64,000 bases of DNA from Anaerolineaceae bacterium (GTDB taxonomy: Bacteria > Chloroflexota > Anaerolineae > Anaerolineales > Anaerolineaceae): positions 1-64,000 of the forward strand of contig JARKPB010000011.1 in NCBI GenBank assembly GCA_029975475.1, in the 5' to 3' direction. The notes beneath the pieces are model-generated. The model did no database searches. It was not told the DNA's origin and saw only the letters and a list, made by a program, of their open reading frames with translations. The position numbers and the translations under genes were made by a program. Position 1 is the stretch's first letter; each line of letters starts with the position of its first letter. This document shows positions 34,340-44,200 of this stretch, piece after piece.

Positions 34340-35077
34340 TTGGAAAAACTTGGTCTAAACCTAGGCTATTTAATCGTCCAGATCCTGAATTTTGGGATTG
34401 TCTTTATCGCGCTGTACGAGTGGATTTATAAACCCCTGCTCGGGATGCTGGGAAAACGGCGCAAGACTATTGCTCAGGGTCTGGAGGACGCTCGCATCGC
34501 TGCGGAAGCGCGCGCCAATGCTGAACAGGAAGCGGCAAAAATCCTGGCTGATGCGCAAAGCAAAGCCGCCGCTACCGTCCGCGAAGCCACCGAACGCGCT
34601 CAGTTAGCGGCCAAAGAAGTGCGGGCTGCCGCGGAAGCGGAGACGGTTAAAGCGCGCGAGGCGGCGATGGCGGAAATGGAAGCCGAGCGCAACCGGATCC
34701 TTTCCGAATTGCGCGGTCAGGTGGCGGCCCTTTCAATCGCTGCCGCGCAAAAGCTGATTGGTGAAGCGCTGGATGAAAAGCGCCAGCGCGCTTTGCTCGA
34801 GGAATTTTTCTCCGGCGTGCGGAACGGCAAGGTGGTTGTCCTGCAGGGCGCTGAACTGGAAGGCAGCGCTGCTGAGGTTACCAGCGCGCTTCCGCTGACG
34901 GAAGCCGAGCAGGCGGTGGTGAAGAAAGAACTGGTCAGCGTTTTAGGCGCCAACCCGCAGATCGATTTTCGCGTAGACCCCGCCATCCTCGGCGGCCTGG
35001 TGGTGCGCGCCGGAGACCGGCTGGTTGATGGTTCGGTGGCCGGTCAGCTGCAAAATTTGCGTCAGAGTCTGCAATAA
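34340..35077 (+). CDS. atpF: ATP synthase subunit b with C-terminal delta (OSCP)-like domain
   Basis: 245 residues. An N-terminal membrane helix (about 8-30) is followed by a long Ala/Glu/Arg-rich coiled coil (31-165). From about 175 the sequence (VTSALPLTEAEQAVVKKEL and ILGGLVVRAGDRLVDGSV) matches the C-terminal domain of the delta/OSCP subunit. The N-terminal helical bundle of delta, which binds alpha subunits, is absent. No separate atpH or F1 genes follow; a terminator does. Either a full delta is encoded elsewhere or this fusion replaces part of it. Confidence 0.85.
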   Translation: MEKLGLNLGYLIVQILNFGIVFIALYEWIYKPLLGMLGKRRKTIAQGLEDARIAAEARANAEQEAAKILADAQSKAAATVREATERAQLAAKEVRAAAEAETVKAREAAMAEMEAERNRILSELRGQVAALSIAAAQKLIGEALDEKRQRALLEEFFSGVRNGKVVVLQGAELEGSAAEVTSALPLTEAEQAVVKKELVSVLGANPQIDFRVDPAILGGLVVRAGDRLVDGSVAGQLQNLRQSLQ

Positions 35078-35107
35078 GCTTCCTCACCTTAATCCGATGG
35101 GATGGAT

Positions 35108-35140
35108 GGGTTCGGGCGAAAGTCCGAACCCATTATTTTT
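35108..35140 (+). terminator. Intrinsic terminator of the nuo/atp region
   Basis: GGGTTCGG (35108-35115) pairs with CCGAACCC (35124-35131), loop of 8, followed by ATTATTTTT. The next promoter box begins 8 bases later. Confidence 0.87.
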
Positions 35141-35147
35141 GATCGGG

Positions 35148-35160
35148 TATAATCGCTTCT
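35148..35160 (+). promoter_or_regulatory. -10 box 7 bases before murE (leaderless promoter)
   Basis: TATAAT at 35148-35153, then 7 bases to ATG at 35161. No Shine-Dalgarno is present. The -35 region falls in the preceding terminator hairpin and is weak. Confidence 0.6.
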
Positions 35161-36729
35161 ATGCTCGCACCAATGTATTTAACCGATATTCTTCAACAAA
35201 TCCCGGTGGCTGTGATCAATCAACCCAGACTGGAAGGAGTCCGCGTAAACGGCGTCCGGCTGGATTCTCGCGCGGTGACCCCGGGTGATTTGTTTGTCGC
35301 CCTTACGGGCGGGAACACCGACGGCCACCGTTTCATCCCGGACGCGGTCCGGCGCGGCGCGGCCGCGGTGATCGGGACCCGCGAACCGGAGGATCTGCCA
35401 GTGCCGTATCTGCAGGTGGCGGACAGCCGGCAAGCGCTGGCTTATTTTTCCGCCGCTCTATACGGCTTCCCATCCCGCCAGCTGACCGTGATTGGCGTAA
35501 CAGGAACGGACGGGAAGACGACCACCAGCAATATTCTCTTTTCCATTTTGAAAAGCGCCGGTCTAAAAGCCGGCATGATCTCAACGGTGAACGCGTTAAT
35601 CGGCGATCAGGCTCTGGACACGGGGTTTCACGTTACCACCCCCGAAGCGCCGGATGTGCAGCGCTACCTCGCGCTCATGGTTCAGGCTGGCCTGACCCAC
35701 GTCGTGCTGGAATCAACCTCTCACGGCCTGGCCCAGCACCGCGTCACCGCCTGCGAGTATGATATCGGCGTCGTGACCAATATCACGCATGAGCATCTGG
35801 ATTATCACGGCAGTTATGAAGCCTACCGCGCGGCGAAAGCGCGCATGTTTGAGATGCTGGCAGAACCTAAAAAGAAAACCAGGCCGGTCGAAGCGCTGGC
35901 GGTGTTAAATCATGACGATCGTTCTTATGAATTTCTGCATGATCTGGTCAGGGTTCGCCAGATCGCGTACGGCCTGAGCCATGATGGCTGCGAATTGTGG
36001 GCGGAAGAGGTGCGCCACACTCCAGATGAAATGACGTTTTTCGTTTGCGCTCGGGATTTTCGCGCGCCAGTGCGAACGCGTCTGGCCGGCGAATATAATG
36101 TTTCCAACATTCTCGCAGCCTTCGGAGCGGCGGTGTTCGGGCTGGGGATCGCTTTGCAGGACGCGGCCCGGGGCGTCGCCAGCCTGCCGGGCGTGCCGGG
36201 GAGGATGGAACGCATCGCCCTGGGTCAGGATTTCACTGCGATCGTGGATTTTGCCCACACTCCAAACGCTTTAAAAAATGCGCTGGAAACCGTGCGGCGG
36301 ATGACGGCCGGCAGAGTCATCGCCGTGTTTGGCTCGGCGGGGCTGCGCGACCGGCAGAAGCGCAGGATGATGGCAGAAGTCTCAGCGAAACTGGCGGACA
36401 TCACGATTTTGACCGCCGAAGATCCGCGAACCGAATCGCTGGAAGCCATCCTGGCTGAAATGGCCGCCGCTGCTGAAGGCTGCGGCGCGCGCGAAGGCGA
36501 GACCTTTTTCCGCGTTCCAGATCGCGGCGAGGCGATCCGGCTGGGTCTCCGTCTGGCTCGGCCGGGCGACCTGGTGGTCGCCTGCGGAAAAGGCCACGAG
36601 CAGAGCATGTGTTTCGGGGAAGTGGAATACCCCTGGGATGACCGCACGGCGGTGCGGGCGGCTTTAAGCGAGCTGCTCGGTTTGCCGGGTCCCGAAATGC
36701 CGTACCTGCCAACCCGGGATCCCCGTTAA
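35161..36729 (+). CDS. murE: UDP-N-acetylmuramoyl-tripeptide synthetase (MurE family)
   Basis: 522 residues. It adds the third amino acid to the peptidoglycan stem peptide. ATP-binding loop GVTGTDGKTTTSNIL (about 115-130), the central domain with VLESTSHGLAQHR, and the C-terminal ligase domain (FDFAHTP-type, VFGSAGLRD) are complete. The specificity motif reads EDPR (36418-36429) instead of the DNPR typical of diaminopimelate-adding enzymes, so the added residue is uncertain. A second ATG at 35173 is an alternative start. It stands alone between terminators. Confidence 0.92.
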   Translation: MLAPMYLTDILQQIPVAVINQPRLEGVRVNGVRLDSRAVTPGDLFVALTGGNTDGHRFIPDAVRRGAAAVIGTREPEDLPVPYLQVADSRQALAYFSAALYGFPSRQLTVIGVTGTDGKTTTSNILFSILKSAGLKAGMISTVNALIGDQALDTGFHVTTPEAPDVQRYLALMVQAGLTHVVLESTSHGLAQHRVTACEYDIGVVTNITHEHLDYHGSYEAYRAAKARMFEMLAEPKKKTRPVEALAVLNHDDRSYEFLHDLVRVRQIAYGLSHDGCELWAEEVRHTPDEMTFFVCARDFRAPVRTRLAGEYNVSNILAAFGAAVFGLGIALQDAARGVASLPGVPGRMERIALGQDFTAIVDFAHTPNALKNALETVRRMTAGRVIAVFGSAGLRDRQKRRMMAEVSAKLADITILTAEDPRTESLEAILAEMAAAAEGCGAREGETFFRVPDRGEAIRLGLRLARPGDLVVACGKGHEQSMCFGEVEYPWDDRTAVRAALSELLGLPGPEMPYLPTRDPR

Positions 36730-36761
36730 AAAAAAAGCGGAGGCTGATCAGCCTCCGCTTT
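36728..36761 (-). terminator. Palindromic terminator between murE and pnp
   Basis: GCGGAGGCT/AGCCTCCGC with GATC loop (36737-36758). Nine adenines on the plus strand (36728-36736) give a T-run for the leftward pnp transcript, so it is a strong terminator for pnp. The short TTT on the plus side may also stop murE. Confidence 0.88.
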
Positions 36762-36770
36762 ACGGTCAAA

Positions 36771-38990
36771 TTACCGCCGGTTGTTCCGTCCGCGGTCTCC
36801 GCCGCTGCGGTTAAACCCGCCGCGCGGATTGCGGTCGCCGCGGTCGCCGTTGCGGTCGGGCCGTTTGGGGCGGTCCATTTCTCGCGCCTGTTCGGCGGTC
36901 CAGCCTTCCAGCACTGCCTGGCGGGACAGGCGGATTTTTCCCTGCGGGTCAATATCGGTGATCATCACGGTGATCTCATCTCCGACCTTGACCACATCTT
37001 CAACGTTTTCTACCCGTTCGGTATCGAGCTGGCTGATATGCACCATGCCGTCCTGGTTGGGCAGGATTTCCACGAAAGCGCCAAAATCGGCGATGCGCAC
37101 GACCTTGCCGGTGTAAATACGGCCGATCTGCGGGGTTTCGGTCAGGCTCTCGATCTTTTCGCGGGCCAGGGCTTCCATCTCGCCGTCGGTGGCGGCGATA
37201 AATACCGTTCCGTCATCGTCAATGTCAATCTTCGTACCGGTTTCTTCCTGAATCGCCCGGATTGTTTTTCCGCCCGGGCCGATGATCGCGCCGATTTTAT
37301 CCACCGGGATCCGTATCGTGGTGATGCGCGGAGCGTGCGGTTTGAGTTCTTTATTGGGCGCAGGAATGGTTTCCAGGATTTTGCCAAGGATAAACAGGCG
37401 CGCTTCCAGCGCCTGTGAGAGGGCTTCGCTCATCAATTGAGCTGTCAAACCGGTGATTTTAATGTCCATCTGCAGGGCGGTGATGCCGTTCCTGGTTCCG
37501 GCGACTTTGAAATCCATATCGCCCAGATGGTCTTCGATCCCCTGGATGTCGGTCAGAATGCGGTAAGCCTCGCCTTCTTTCACCAGGCCCATGGCCACCC
37601 CGGCGACAGGCGCTTTAATTGGTACGCCGGTATCCATCAACGCCAGGGTTGAACCGCACACGCTGCCCATGGATGAAGAGCCGTTGGATGACAATACTTC
37701 CGATACCAGGCGCATGGTGTAGGGGAATTCTTCCTGGCTGGGCAGGACGGGCACCAAAGCGCGTTCCGCCAGCGCGCCGTGGCCGATCTCGCGCCGGGAC
37801 TGGCCGCCCATGCGCTTGACTTCACCGGTTGAGAACGGCGGAAAATTGTAATGGTGGATGTAGCGTTTGGTATCCACAGGGGTCAGGTTGTCCAGTTCCT
37901 GGGCTTCTTTTGGCGTCCCAAGGGTCGCCAGGGTGAGCACCTGGGTTTCGCCGCGGGTAAATAATCCGGAACCATGCGCGCGCGGGATCAGCCCGACTTC
38001 ACACCAGATGGGGCGGATTTCGGTTAACTTTCGCCCGTCCGGTCGTTTGCCGTCGTTAAGGATGCGGCGGCGGACCACCTTCTTCTCCACGGCGTCAAAG
38101 GCTTTCTTCGCATCCGCGATTTTGCTTTCATCTTCTCCCGCCAGCGCGCTGACGACCTTCTCGCGAATGGCGTCCATTGCCTGGTTTAATTCCGCTTTGG
38201 TGTGCGGGGCGTCCAGCGCGGCTTCGAGTTCGCCCGCTGCCAGTTCCATGGCCTGTTCGACCAGGCTTTCATCCAGGGTAAAGAGCGGCACCTCGCGTTT
38301 GGCTTTTCCAACCTCGCGCGCCATCTTTTCTTGAAGTTCAATCAACGGCTGGATGGCCTGGTGGCCGAACATCAGGGCTTCGACCATGACCGATTCGGGC
38401 AGTTCGTTCGCGCCGCATTCGACCATCAGGATCGCCTCACGCGTACCGGCCAGGCGCAGATCGAGCTCCGACTCTTCAATTTGCTGATAGGTAGGGTTGA
38501 CAATGAATTGCCCGTCAATCCTGCCAATGCGCACCGCCCCAACCGGGCCCTCCCAGGGAATATCGGAGATCATTAACGCTGCTGAGGCGGCGTTAATCGC
38601 CAGAATATCCAGTGGATTTTCCGGATCGGCCGAGAGCGAGAATAGAATCACCTGGACTTCGTTGCGGATATCTTTGTTGAAGAGGGGGCGCAGCGGGCGG
38701 TCAACCAGCCGGGCGATCAGGATGGCTTCAGTGGATGGACGGCCCTCGCGGCGGAAGAAAGAACCGGGAATTCGGCCGCCAGCGTACATCCGCTCTTCAT
38801 ATTCAACGGTGAGCGGGAAAAAGTCCTGGCTTTCGCGCGGTTCTGAACCCATGGTGGCAGCGCCGAAAACAATGGATTCGCCGTACTGCACGGTGAGCGA
38901 ACCGCCTGCCTGACCGGCCAGCTTGCCGGTCTCAAAGACAAGTTCGCGCCCACCAACAACTGTGGTGTAACGTTTTACTTCTGGTTTCAT
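36771..38990 (-). CDS. pnp: Polyribonucleotide nucleotidyltransferase
   Basis: 739 residues from the ATG at 38990 (MKPEVKRYTTVVGGREL), with AGAAGG just upstream; a longer frame starting at 39062 is not conserved. Two RNase PH-type domains are separated by an all-helical region. They are followed by a KH domain (about 560-620, IGAIIGPGGKTIRAIQEETG), an S1 domain (about 625-700, GKVVRIADFGAFVEILPNQD) and an Arg/Gly-rich tail (GDRNPRGGFNRSGGDRGRN). PNPase is the phosphorolytic 3'-5' exonuclease. rpsO lies directly upstream, the classic pairing. Confidence 0.96.
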   Translation of the reverse strand: MKPEVKRYTTVVGGRELVFETGKLAGQAGGSLTVQYGESIVFGAATMGSEPRESQDFFPLTVEYEERMYAGGRIPGSFFRREGRPSTEAILIARLVDRPLRPLFNKDIRNEVQVILFSLSADPENPLDILAINAASAALMISDIPWEGPVGAVRIGRIDGQFIVNPTYQQIEESELDLRLAGTREAILMVECGANELPESVMVEALMFGHQAIQPLIELQEKMAREVGKAKREVPLFTLDESLVEQAMELAAGELEAALDAPHTKAELNQAMDAIREKVVSALAGEDESKIADAKKAFDAVEKKVVRRRILNDGKRPDGRKLTEIRPIWCEVGLIPRAHGSGLFTRGETQVLTLATLGTPKEAQELDNLTPVDTKRYIHHYNFPPFSTGEVKRMGGQSRREIGHGALAERALVPVLPSQEEFPYTMRLVSEVLSSNGSSSMGSVCGSTLALMDTGVPIKAPVAGVAMGLVKEGEAYRILTDIQGIEDHLGDMDFKVAGTRNGITALQMDIKITGLTAQLMSEALSQALEARLFILGKILETIPAPNKELKPHAPRITTIRIPVDKIGAIIGPGGKTIRAIQEETGTKIDIDDDGTVFIAATDGEMEALAREKIESLTETPQIGRIYTGKVVRIADFGAFVEILPNQDGMVHISQLDTERVENVEDVVKVGDEITVMITDIDPQGKIRLSRQAVLEGWTAEQAREMDRPKRPDRNGDRGDRNPRGGFNRSGGDRGRNNRR

Positions 38991-39102
38991 TTTTCCTTCT
39001 GTCCTTTTCTTTTCCCGCCTGGTCAGGGACTGAAAACTGGCGGGAAGCGGACTTCCCAACATATTTCAATACCTAACCTGCGGGTAATCAGTTTGCTTAA
39101 GT

Positions 39103-39108
39103 ATTATA
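39103..39108 (-). promoter_or_regulatory. Candidate -10 box for pnp
   Basis: TATAAT on the minus strand at 39108-39103, immediately downstream of the rpsO terminator; no good -35. The leader to pnp would be about 105 bases. The remainder of this gap shows no gene. Confidence 0.4.
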
Positions 39109-39113
39109 CCCGT

Positions 39114-39157
39114 TAAAAAACGAAAAGTAGATGGCCGTGTGCAGCAACCATCTACTT
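39114..39157 (-). terminator. Intrinsic terminator of rpsO
   Basis: On the minus strand, AAGTAGATGG (39157-39148) pairs with CCATCTACTT (39034-relative positions 39134-39125 on the plus strand), with a 13-base loop, and is followed by TTCGTTTTTT. It lies about 22 bases after the rpsO stop. Confidence 0.85.
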
Positions 39158-39178
39158 CGCCGGTTTGGTTGATGTACC

Positions 39179-39451
39179 TTACTTCTTGCGGATCTTTAAT
39201 TGCTCGGTCAGAGCCAGGTAGCGCGCGTAGCTCTTGCGCCGCAGGTAAGCCAGCAAACGGCGGCGCTGGCCGACCATTTTCAACAAACCCAGGCGGCTGG
39301 ATTCATCGTGCTTGTTGCTGCGCAGGTGATCGGTGAGCTGGTTGATGCGCGCGGTCAGCAGGGCAATTTGCACTTCAGCCGAACCGCTGTCTTTTTCGTG
39401 CTTCTGATGCTCGCTGATGATCTTCGACTTTGTTTCTTTGTTAATGGGCAT
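39179..39451 (-). CDS. rpsO: 30S ribosomal protein S15
   Basis: 90 residues from the ATG at 39451 ([20 protein letters not shown]), the exact family length; the frame is open upstream but not conserved. The block [20 protein letters not shown] is diagnostic. S15 binds the 16S central domain. A minus-strand TATAAT at 39542-39537 is the likely -10, giving a leader of about 80 bases, where S15 autoregulation is common in other bacteria. Confidence 0.97.
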   Translation of the reverse strand: MPINKETKSKIISEHQKHEKDSGSAEVQIALLTARINQLTDHLRSNKHDESSRLGLLKMVGQRRRLLAYLRRKSYARYLALTEQLKIRKK

Positions 39452-39536
39452 GACGTATGCTACTCCTGTTAAGGTGATTTTTGCAGGTCTCCGGCACCCC
39501 AGCCGAAACCAGGGAGCGGACCAGTCAACGGCAGGA

Positions 39537-39597
39537 ATTATACCAGCGAATCCGGCGCGCTGGAAGGGCATCCCCGCAGCGCGGGCTGTACTATAAT
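39537..39597. promoter_or_regulatory. Divergent promoter region between rpsO and the GH13 gene
   Basis: TATAAT boxes face both ways: on the minus strand at 39542-39537 for rpsO, and on the plus strand at 39592-39597 for the glycosidase at 39627, whose Shine-Dalgarno GGAGGGAG is at 39617-39624. Neither has a convincing -35. Confidence 0.5.
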
Positions 39598-39626
39598 TTT
39601 GATATCTCGTCCCATCGGAGGGAGTC

Positions 39627-41228
39627 ATGTCGGATTCATATCTGTGGTGGCGCGATGGCGTCATTTATCAAATTTATCCCCGGTCCTTTTATGATTCAAA
39701 CGGCGACGGGATTGGTGATCTGCCGGGTATCACCGCCCGCCTGGATTACCTGGCTGATCTTGGCGTGGATGGTTTATGGATCTCGCCGATTTATCCGTCT
39801 CCGGATGTGGATTTTGGTTACGATGTGAGCAATTACAAAGACATCGATCCAAAATTTGGCAGCATGCGCGATTTTGAGGATCTGGTCGCGGCTGCCCGTC
39901 AGCGCGGCATGCGCATAATTCTGGATCTGGTGCTGGCTCATACTTCCGACCAGCATCCCTGGTTTGTAGAAGCGCGCCAGTCGCGCGAAAACGAGCGCCG
40001 CGACTGGTATATCTGGCGCGACCCAAAACCGGGCGGCGGGCGTCCCAATAACTGGGAGTCGATCTTTGGTGGACCGGCCTGGGAGTTCGACCCGCTCACG
40101 GGTCAATATTACTATCACATGTTTTACAAGCAGCAGCCCGATCTCAACTGGCGCAATCCTGCCGTGCGGGCCGAGATGATGGATGTCTTTCGCTTCTGGG
40201 CAGATAAGGGCGTTTCCGGTTTTCGTCTGGATGTCTTCAACAACTATTTCAAAGATGCTCAGTTTCGCGACAACCCGCCTCGCTTCGGGCTGCGCGGGTT
40301 CGACCGCCAGCACCACATCTATGATACCAACCAGCCTGAGATGATCGGCGTGGTCCAGCAGATCCGCCGTCTGGTCGACGCGTATCCCGAATCGTATGTG
40401 GTTGGCGAGACGTTCATGAATCAGGAATGGGCAGCGGATTACGTCGGCGAGGATAAGCTCCACGCCGCGTTCAATTTTGAGATGCTCGGCAGTCCCTTTT
40501 CCGCCCGCAAATATTTTCGGGCGATTCAACGCTGGGAAAGCGGTCTGGCGGAGACCGCGTGGCCAAATTATGTGTTGAACAATCATGATAACCCGCGCAC
40601 GGCGACCCGCTTTGGCCGCGGAGAACGGGACGAACGCTTGAAGGTTGCAGCCGCGATGTTGTTAACTTTACGCGGAACGCCGTTTATCTACTACGGTGAA
40701 GAAATTGGCATGCGGGATATTCGCATTACGCGCAAAATGATCCAGGACCCGATCGGTAAGCGCTACTGGCCCTTTCACAAGGGGCGCGACGGCTGCCGGG
40801 CGCCGATGCAGTGGAGCTCGGACCCCCAGGCGGGTTTCACCGGCGGGACGCCCTGGCTGCCGGTTCATCCGGACTATCTCTGGCGCAACGTTGAGCGCCA
40901 GCTGGCCGACCCGGATTCGCTGTTGAATTTTTACAAACGACTGATCAGGCTGCGCAGACAAACTCCAGCCCTCCAGCGCGGGATGTTTCAGGCTTTGACG
41001 TTTGATCCGCGTTCGCTGCTGGCTTATCAGCGGCAGACCAGCGACCAAACTGTGCTGGTCGCGCTCAATTTTTCCCGGCGGCCGCTGCGCTTATTCCTCG
41101 GCCCGGCCACCACGCGGGGTGAATGGGCTTTGCTGCTTTCCAGCCACCGCCAGGAACCCCCGGATTTGACGCAGGGCGTCCTGCCGCTCGCCGGGTACGA
41201 GGTCTGCATTCTGGCAAAAGCCGGTTAG
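39627..41228 (+). CDS. GH13 alpha-glucosidase (oligo-1,6-glucosidase type)
   Basis: 533 residues, cytoplasmic (no signal). It hydrolyses small alpha-glucosides. The first GH13 region is DLVLAHTS (about 100-107). The nucleophile is Asp202 in [10 protein letters not shown], the acid/base Glu261 in VVGETF, and the third carboxylate Asp321 in NNHDNPR. The N-terminus [20 protein letters not shown] is typical of the oligo-1,6-/alpha-glucosidase subfamilies. The exact substrate linkage cannot be set from sequence. Its stop codon overlaps that of the convergent large GH13 gene (TTAG). Confidence 0.9.
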   Translation: MSDSYLWWRDGVIYQIYPRSFYDSNGDGIGDLPGITARLDYLADLGVDGLWISPIYPSPDVDFGYDVSNYKDIDPKFGSMRDFEDLVAAARQRGMRIILDLVLAHTSDQHPWFVEARQSRENERRDWYIWRDPKPGGGRPNNWESIFGGPAWEFDPLTGQYYYHMFYKQQPDLNWRNPAVRAEMMDVFRFWADKGVSGFRLDVFNNYFKDAQFRDNPPRFGLRGFDRQHHIYDTNQPEMIGVVQQIRRLVDAYPESYVVGETFMNQEWAADYVGEDKLHAAFNFEMLGSPFSARKYFRAIQRWESGLAETAWPNYVLNNHDNPRTATRFGRGERDERLKVAAAMLLTLRGTPFIYYGEEIGMRDIRITRKMIQDPIGKRYWPFHKGRDGCRAPMQWSSDPQAGFTGGTPWLPVHPDYLWRNVERQLADPDSLLNFYKRLIRLRRQTPALQRGMFQALTFDPRSLLAYQRQTSDQTVLVALNFSRRPLRLFLGPATTRGEWALLLSSHRQEPPDLTQGVLPLAGYEVCILAKAG

Positions 41229-44200
41229 CTCTGGCTGCGCTTTCTTGCGCTGATTTCCGCGGCCTGCTTCTTGGCGCTTGTTTTCGCTTTGCCGGGTTTC
41301 TGCGGTTTTGAAAGCGCATTTAACAGTCCTTCAACTTTATAACCGGATTCCGACTCGGCCAGCTTCAAAGCTGAATTCAATTCAGACAGGTAAAGGATGC
41401 GTTCCATGCGCAGCGCGGCGGAGACGCCTCTGGCGCTTTCATTCTCCAAAATCGCCAGCAGGCACATCCAGTCGGTGAAGGTCAGGAAGGATTCATGGTT
41501 AAACCAGAGGACATCCTGGTAGCGGTTCACACCCAGGTAAGACTGAGTTTCGGGCTGACCGAGCCAGGCCTGCATCTGCTGCAGCGCGTCAAGCTGACCC
41601 CGCGACCAACCCTGCTGGGAGATCAACAGCTGCAGCGTGTTAAAAGCCCGCCAGCGCTGCCCATCATCCAAACCCAGAGCAGAAAATGTCTCCTGGAGCG
41701 GTCGGGTCAACTGCCACTCATCCAGCCAGGAAAGCGCCCGCAAAGCGGCATCCGCCTCTCCGCCAAGCAATCCGGCGGCGTGAGTAAAAGCGAAAGCCAG
41801 TAAAGTCGGCCGGCTTTCGGGCAGGGTAAGCAGGGAGGCGCGCAGCCTCGTGATCAGTTCAGCCGCTTTAGGGGCGCGCAGGTAGGCGGGCCGTTTCTCC
41901 AGATGGTCCAGGGACAAGATGGCTTCCACAGCCAGGCGGGTCTGCTCCAGGGCGGCTGCCCGTTGGTTCAATTCTGGATTCAGCCACTGAATGCCGTCAT
42001 ACCAGGCGTTGAGTTTAGCGGTCATTTCTTCAGCAGCGGCGGGCGGCAGTGCGGTCTGGCGCTCCGCTAATGGATTTTCCAGCAGATAGCGGAAGTAACC
42101 GGGATTGGCGATTTGAATGAAGGGCTGGATGATCGGCTGCAAGACCAGGTCGCGCAGCGATTCGCGAATGGAAGGAACACCGCGCCCGCCGAGCGTATCG
42201 CACAGGCGGCGGTAACTGCCGCTTGGATCGTCCTCCACTTCCTGAAAATCAGTGAATACATGCGCCTGATAGGCGCGCAGGCGCAGGTGCAGCCCGCGCT
42301 CGCGCACCTCGCGCGAAGGGCGGATGAATTCCCAGCCGCTGATGACATCCCGGAAAATGCAAAAAGTGTTCGGCCCGCCGTTCAGTTCAAGCGCCTGTCC
42401 GAGCGTTTCAGAAACCGGGCGTTTTTCGCCAGCCTGGCGGACCGCGCTGATGCAGGAGTGGTGGATCCAGCCCTCGTATTCAGCGTAACGGTTGTTGACC
42501 ACAACCAGGCAGCGCTCCCCGCCAGCAGCATTCGTATAGGCATAAACATCTTCAACGGTTCCGTAGGCGGCTTGAAAATCATACAGACGGAACCGGTCTA
42601 CCCCGGCGAACAGATAGCGCTTCTTGAGCAGCGGGAAGATCTCCTTTTCATGGCGGGCGATCAAGTCGCCGTCTGGCTGCTCATCCCAGTAGGCGCGGCG
42701 GAATTCCATGCCGTATTTTTCCGCGAATCCCTCTACCTGTCCGTGCCCCAGCATGGGCAAACCGGGCAGGGTAACCATCAGGACGCAGATCGCGAAGTAT
42801 TTGTCCCCCTTGCCGAATTGATCCACAGCCGTGCGCTCATCCGGGTTGTTCATGAAATTTACAAAACGCTTCAAAATTTCCGCATCAAATTCCAGCGTGT
42901 TCTTCATGATCTTCCGGTAGCCGGCATTGTCTTCATTGCGCAGCATGTTCATAAATGCGCTGTTGTAAACCCGGTGCATCCCCAGTGTGCGCACAAAATA
43001 GGATTCCATCAGCCAGAAAGCCTCTGCCAGCAGCAGCGTATCCGGGGCTTCAACCGCGCAGCGGTCCACCACTTCGCGCCAGAACTCGATCGGCATCGCC
43101 TGATCGAACTGTTCGCGCGTCATGGCGAAGTCAGAACGGGACGGGATGGCTCCGCCTGAACCGGGCTCGGGATACCAGAGGCGCTGCACGTGCTTTTTCG
43201 CCAGGGTCATGGCGGCGTCAAAGCGAATAATCGGGAAGCGGCGGGCGACTTCCAGGATGGTTTGAATCACCGCTTCGCGAACCTGCGGGTTGAGGTAGTC
43301 CAGCTGGGCTGTGTCATTCCACGGCATGCTGGTGCCGTCATTCCCGTGGTAAATGTAGCGCGTATCGCCGCTGCGAAAATCCACGCGTTTGAACACCACC
43401 GCAGCATCTGTGCGGTCGTAATAATGATCTTCGATATAAATTCCCAGGTTGGGATCATCCGAGAGATTGGGCCCGTTAAAGCTATAGCCGGGGAAAGGGC
43501 TGTAGGGAAGCCCGAGGAAGTAGTCCGGGCGTTCTTTAACCCAGGTGGAATCGATGCCCATATGATTGGGCACCATATCGCTGGCCAGACGGATGCCGCG
43601 CTGCCAGGCGCGGTCGCGCAGGTTGCGGTAGGCATCTTCTCCGCCCAGGTCCGCGGCGATCTGGTAACTATCGAGGGAATAGGCTGAGGCGACCGCCTCG
43701 GGGTTGCCGCACAACTGTTTAATGCGCGCGGATGCGCGGGAGCGCTCCCATAAACCAATTAGCCACAGACCGGTAATCCCCCAGCGCGAAAGCTCATCCA
43801 GCGCTTCGTCGGGGATCTGATCCAGTCGGTTAACCGGGCGTTTGAAGCGGCGGCTGAGCTGATCGAGCCAGACGTAGGTATTTTTGGCGATCAACACCAG
43901 GTTGGGCATCCACTCGCGGTCGGGGCTGAAGGCTTCAGCTTCCCCCGCGCCGGCCAGCAGAGCCGGGTCGTATACCGGGATGGTCACCGGGCCCGGGCCA
44001 AAAAAGCGCGCGCGCTCTTCTTCCTGAATCAGATCCAGCGAACTCAGCAGACGGTAGAGATAACGCCCTAACAGCTCAGACCAGCGGCTGCGGATAAATT
44101 CGAGCTGACCGGACAGGGAGGACGGCACGGCGATGGCGGGCGCGCGCAGCATATCCAGCAGGTTTTGCTGGTCGGGGCCAAAACGCGGGCGGGTATCAAA

